This document shows positions 42,420 to 44,057 of a DNA stretch of 44,057 nucleotides, one piece after another (the first letter of the stretch is position 1; each line of letters starts with the position of its first letter). Source of the DNA: Bryobacterales bacterium (GTDB lineage: Bacteria; Acidobacteriota; Terriglobia; Bryobacterales; Bryobacteraceae); assembly GCA_020852755.1 (NCBI GenBank), contig JADZAF010000385.1, forward strand, positions 1 to 44,057, read 5' to 3'. Below the pieces are notes generated by a model. That model ran no database searches and was not told the DNA's origin. It saw only the letters and a program-made list of their open reading frames with translations. Position numbers and translations under genes: made by a program.

Positions 42420-43589
42420 ATGGCGAAACTGTCAATCCGGGATCTGGATCTCAAGAGCAAAATCGTTTTCATCCGCGTGGATTTCAACGTTCCCCTGGCC
42501 GCCGGCGGCCAGGAGATTACCTCCGACAAGCGCATACGGGCCTCCCTGCCCACCATCCGCTACGCCCTCGAGCAGGGCGCCGGTGTCATTCTGGCTTCCC
42601 ACCTGGGACGGCCCAAGGGCAAGCCAAACCCTGAGATGAGTTTGAAGCCGGCGGCCAGGCGCCTGGAGGAATTGCTGGGGCAACCTGTGAAAATGGCGCC
42701 GGATTGCGTGGGACCCGAGGTGGAGGCCATGAAGCCCGCACCGGGAGAAGTCGTGCTGCTCGAAAATCTCCGCTTTCACGCCGAAGAGGAGAAGAACGAC
42801 CCGGAGTTCTCCCGCAAGCTCGCCGCCTTATGCGATGTCTACGTGAACGATGCCTTCGGCTCGGCTCATCGCGCCCACGCTTCGACGGCCGGCATGGTGC
42901 AGTTCGTCTCGCAGGCCGCCGCCGGGCTTTTGATGGAACAGGAGCTGCGTTTTCTGGGCATGGCCACCCGCCATCCGGAGCGGCCGGCCGTAGCCATCCT
43001 GGGCGGCGCGAAAGTGTCGGACAAGATCGAGGTGATCAGCAACCTCATGAAGATCGTGGACCGCCTGCTGATCGGCGGCGCCATGGCCTACACCTTCCAG
43101 AAGGCGCAGGGCGAGCCGGTGGGGAAGTCGCTGGTGGAGGACGATAAGCTCGATCTGGCACGCCGGTTGATGGCGGACGCGGGCGGAAAACTCCTGCTGC
43201 CTTCCGACCACGTGGTGGCCTCCGAACTCAAGGAAGGCGCGGAGCACGAAGTGGTGATCGCGATCCCGGACGACAAGCTGGGTGTGGACATCGGCCCGGC
43301 CACCATCGCCCGCTATTCCGAAGTCATTCGCGGCGCCAAAACCATCATCTGGAACGGGCCCATGGGCGTGTTCGAGAAACCTCCGTTCGACAAGGGAACC
43401 GTCGCCCTGGCCAGGGCAGTGGCCGAGTCGGGCGCCGTTTCCGTGGTCGGCGGCGGCGATTCGGAGAAGGCCATCAAGTCGGCCGGGGTGGCCGACAGGA
43501 TCACTCACATCTCGACCGGCGGCGGCGCTTCCCTGGAGTTTCTCTCGGGCCTGGAGTTGCCCGGCGTGGCCGTGCTGACGGACAAGTAA
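42420..43589 (+). CDS. pgk: Phosphoglycerate kinase
   Basis: Glycolytic ATP-forming enzyme, 389 aa, normal length. Motifs are [11 protein letters not shown] (substrate Asp/Asn), [39 protein letters not shown], the central [14 protein letters not shown] and the nucleotide site [19 protein letters not shown] plus [14 protein letters not shown] 42420 is chosen because GTGGAG is six bases ahead; an in-frame GTG at 42408 is part of that Shine-Dalgarno. It sits after a terminator, so it has its own promoter, which I could not identify. Its last 85 bases overlap the convergent TonB-domain gene. Confidence 0.97.
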   Translation: MAKLSIRDLDLKSKIVFIRVDFNVPLAAGGQEITSDKRIRASLPTIRYALEQGAGVILASHLGRPKGKPNPEMSLKPAARRLEELLGQPVKMAPDCVGPEVEAMKPAPGEVVLLENLRFHAEEEKNDPEFSRKLAALCDVYVNDAFGSAHRAHASTAGMVQFVSQAAAGLLMEQELRFLGMATRHPERPAVAILGGAKVSDKIEVISNLMKIVDRLLIGGAMAYTFQKAQGEPVGKSLVEDDKLDLARRLMADAGGKLLLPSDHVVASELKEGAEHEVVIAIPDDKLGVDIGPATIARYSEVIRGAKTIIWNGPMGVFEKPPFDKGTVALARAVAESGAVSVVGGGDSEKAIKSAGVADRITHISTGGGASLEFLSGLELPGVAVLTDK

Positions 43590-43975
43590 GGCTGCGGCTG
43601 CCTGGGCGGCGGGAATCGCACGCTCACCGTCGTCATCACCGCGACCGGCCGGCCGGCCAGATAGGCCGGCTGGTAGATCCATTGCCGGACCGCCTGCACG
43701 GCGGCTCGCACCAGCCAGGGGTGGCCGGAAATGACTCCCGCGTAAAGAACCAGGCCGTCCGCTGAAATCACGACTCGCAAACGCACGGTTCCCGTAATGC
43801 GCAGCTCCCTGGCCTTGGGAGGATAGACCGGAGGAACGCGCCGGAGCAGCCGCCACTCCTGGATCTGCTCGGGAACGGGCACGGGCCGCCCGCGAGCCGG
43901 CGCAGGCTGCGGCAGCCCGAGGCCCGCCAGCACGAGGAGCGCCGCAGCCGCCCGGCCAATGGTACTCGCAACCAT
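43505..43975 (-). CDS. Energy transducer TonB-like protein (secreted or anchored TonB C-terminal domain)
   Basis: A 156-aa protein with an N-terminal hydrophobic segment ([19 protein letters not shown]) and a TonB C-terminal domain at about residues 48-120: [50 protein letters not shown] and MTTVSVRF, matching the family's YP-AR-GxV-W-Y pattern. The Pro-rich spacer of classical TonB is short, so it may not span the periplasm; such short TonB proteins are abundant in Acidobacteria. The end overlaps pgk by 85 bases on the opposite strand. The final 35 residues are low-complexity and derive from that overlap. Confidence 0.85.
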   Translation of the reverse strand: MVASTIGRAAAALLVLAGLGLPQPAPARGRPVPVPEQIQEWRLLRRVPPVYPPKARELRITGTVRLRVVISADGLVLYAGVISGHPWLVRAAVQAVRQWIYQPAYLAGRPVAVMTTVSVRFPPPRQPQPYLSVSTATPGNSRPERNSREAPPPVEM

Positions 43976-44057
43976 GGCTCGCTACAGTTAGACGCCGTCC
44001 GGAGTCCGGAGTTCCCGAATGGATCTTCAGCGCGGCCGCGCCAGGGCCAGGAGCAGA

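Noticed and set aside
43976..44057. A gene at the right edge
   Set aside because: Only 82 bases remain; no start or recognisable sequence is visible.

Overview
The window is a GC-rich, densely coded stretch of chromosome that looks like an acidobacterium of the Solibacter/Bryobacter type. The best clue is the secreted protein at 14534-17224. It ends in the cysteine-free C-terminal domain known as TIGR03437 (motifs YVSPNQINAQVPFEV and VVYATGLG), which is largely confined to these Acidobacteriota. The housekeeping order, the many exported carbohydrate enzymes and the twin-arginine Gfo/Idh protein fit the same group. Assignment to order level is inference. No phage, insertion sequence, CRISPR array, rRNA or tRNA was seen.

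Layout. (1) 1-3901, minus strand: the start of a C-terminal processing protease, an unrecognised 242-aa protein and a five-heme secreted cytochrome. (2) 3967-9373, plus strand: a housekeeping run of acyP, apt, ispE, prs, L25/ctc, pth, rpsF, rpsR and rplI, with several ATGA overlaps and GC-rich hairpins between cistrons. (3) 9550-14485: an SDR dehydrogenase, a minus-strand protein fusing an alpha/beta hydrolase to an ADP-ribosylglycohydrolase, and a Gfo/Idh oxidoreductase coupled to a TIM-barrel isomerase. (4) 14534-17224: an NHL-repeat secreted protein carrying two copies of a small domain, one of which splits its TIGR03437 domain. (5) 17613-22216, minus strand: a complete group 3b-type NAD(P)-linked [NiFe] hydrogenase operon (beta, cNMP-binding protein, gamma, delta, alpha), preceded by a possible small ORF containing two perfect dyads. 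(6) 22447-28016: a small membrane protein, then the damage-inducible mutagenesis cassette imuA-imuB-dnaE2, closed by a 19-bp perfect-stem hairpin. (7) 28081-37783: exported or transport functions aimed at sugars and peptides (MFS carrier, Tat-exported Gfo/Idh, M28 peptidase, SMP-30 lactonase, DUF1080 protein, Tat-exported C_GCAxxG_C_C protein, lipoprotein aldose epimerase, secreted M20 amidohydrolase). (8) 37795-43975: a Mut7-C protein, a lipoprotein coupled to a GT-C membrane glycosyltransferase, an N-acetylglucosamine kinase-type enzyme, phosphoglycerate kinase, and a TonB-domain protein whose 3' end overlaps pgk.

How it fits together. The picture is an aerobic or facultative heterotroph that breaks down polymers outside the cytoplasm and imports sugars. 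The hydrogenase would exchange electrons between H2 and NAD(P)H, possibly under control of a cNMP sensor. The mutasome would give damage tolerance. The least familiar items are the hydrolase-ADP-ribosylglycohydrolase fusion, the duplicated and nested domain in the NHL protein, the dyad-rich hydrogenase leader, and the structured L25 leader.
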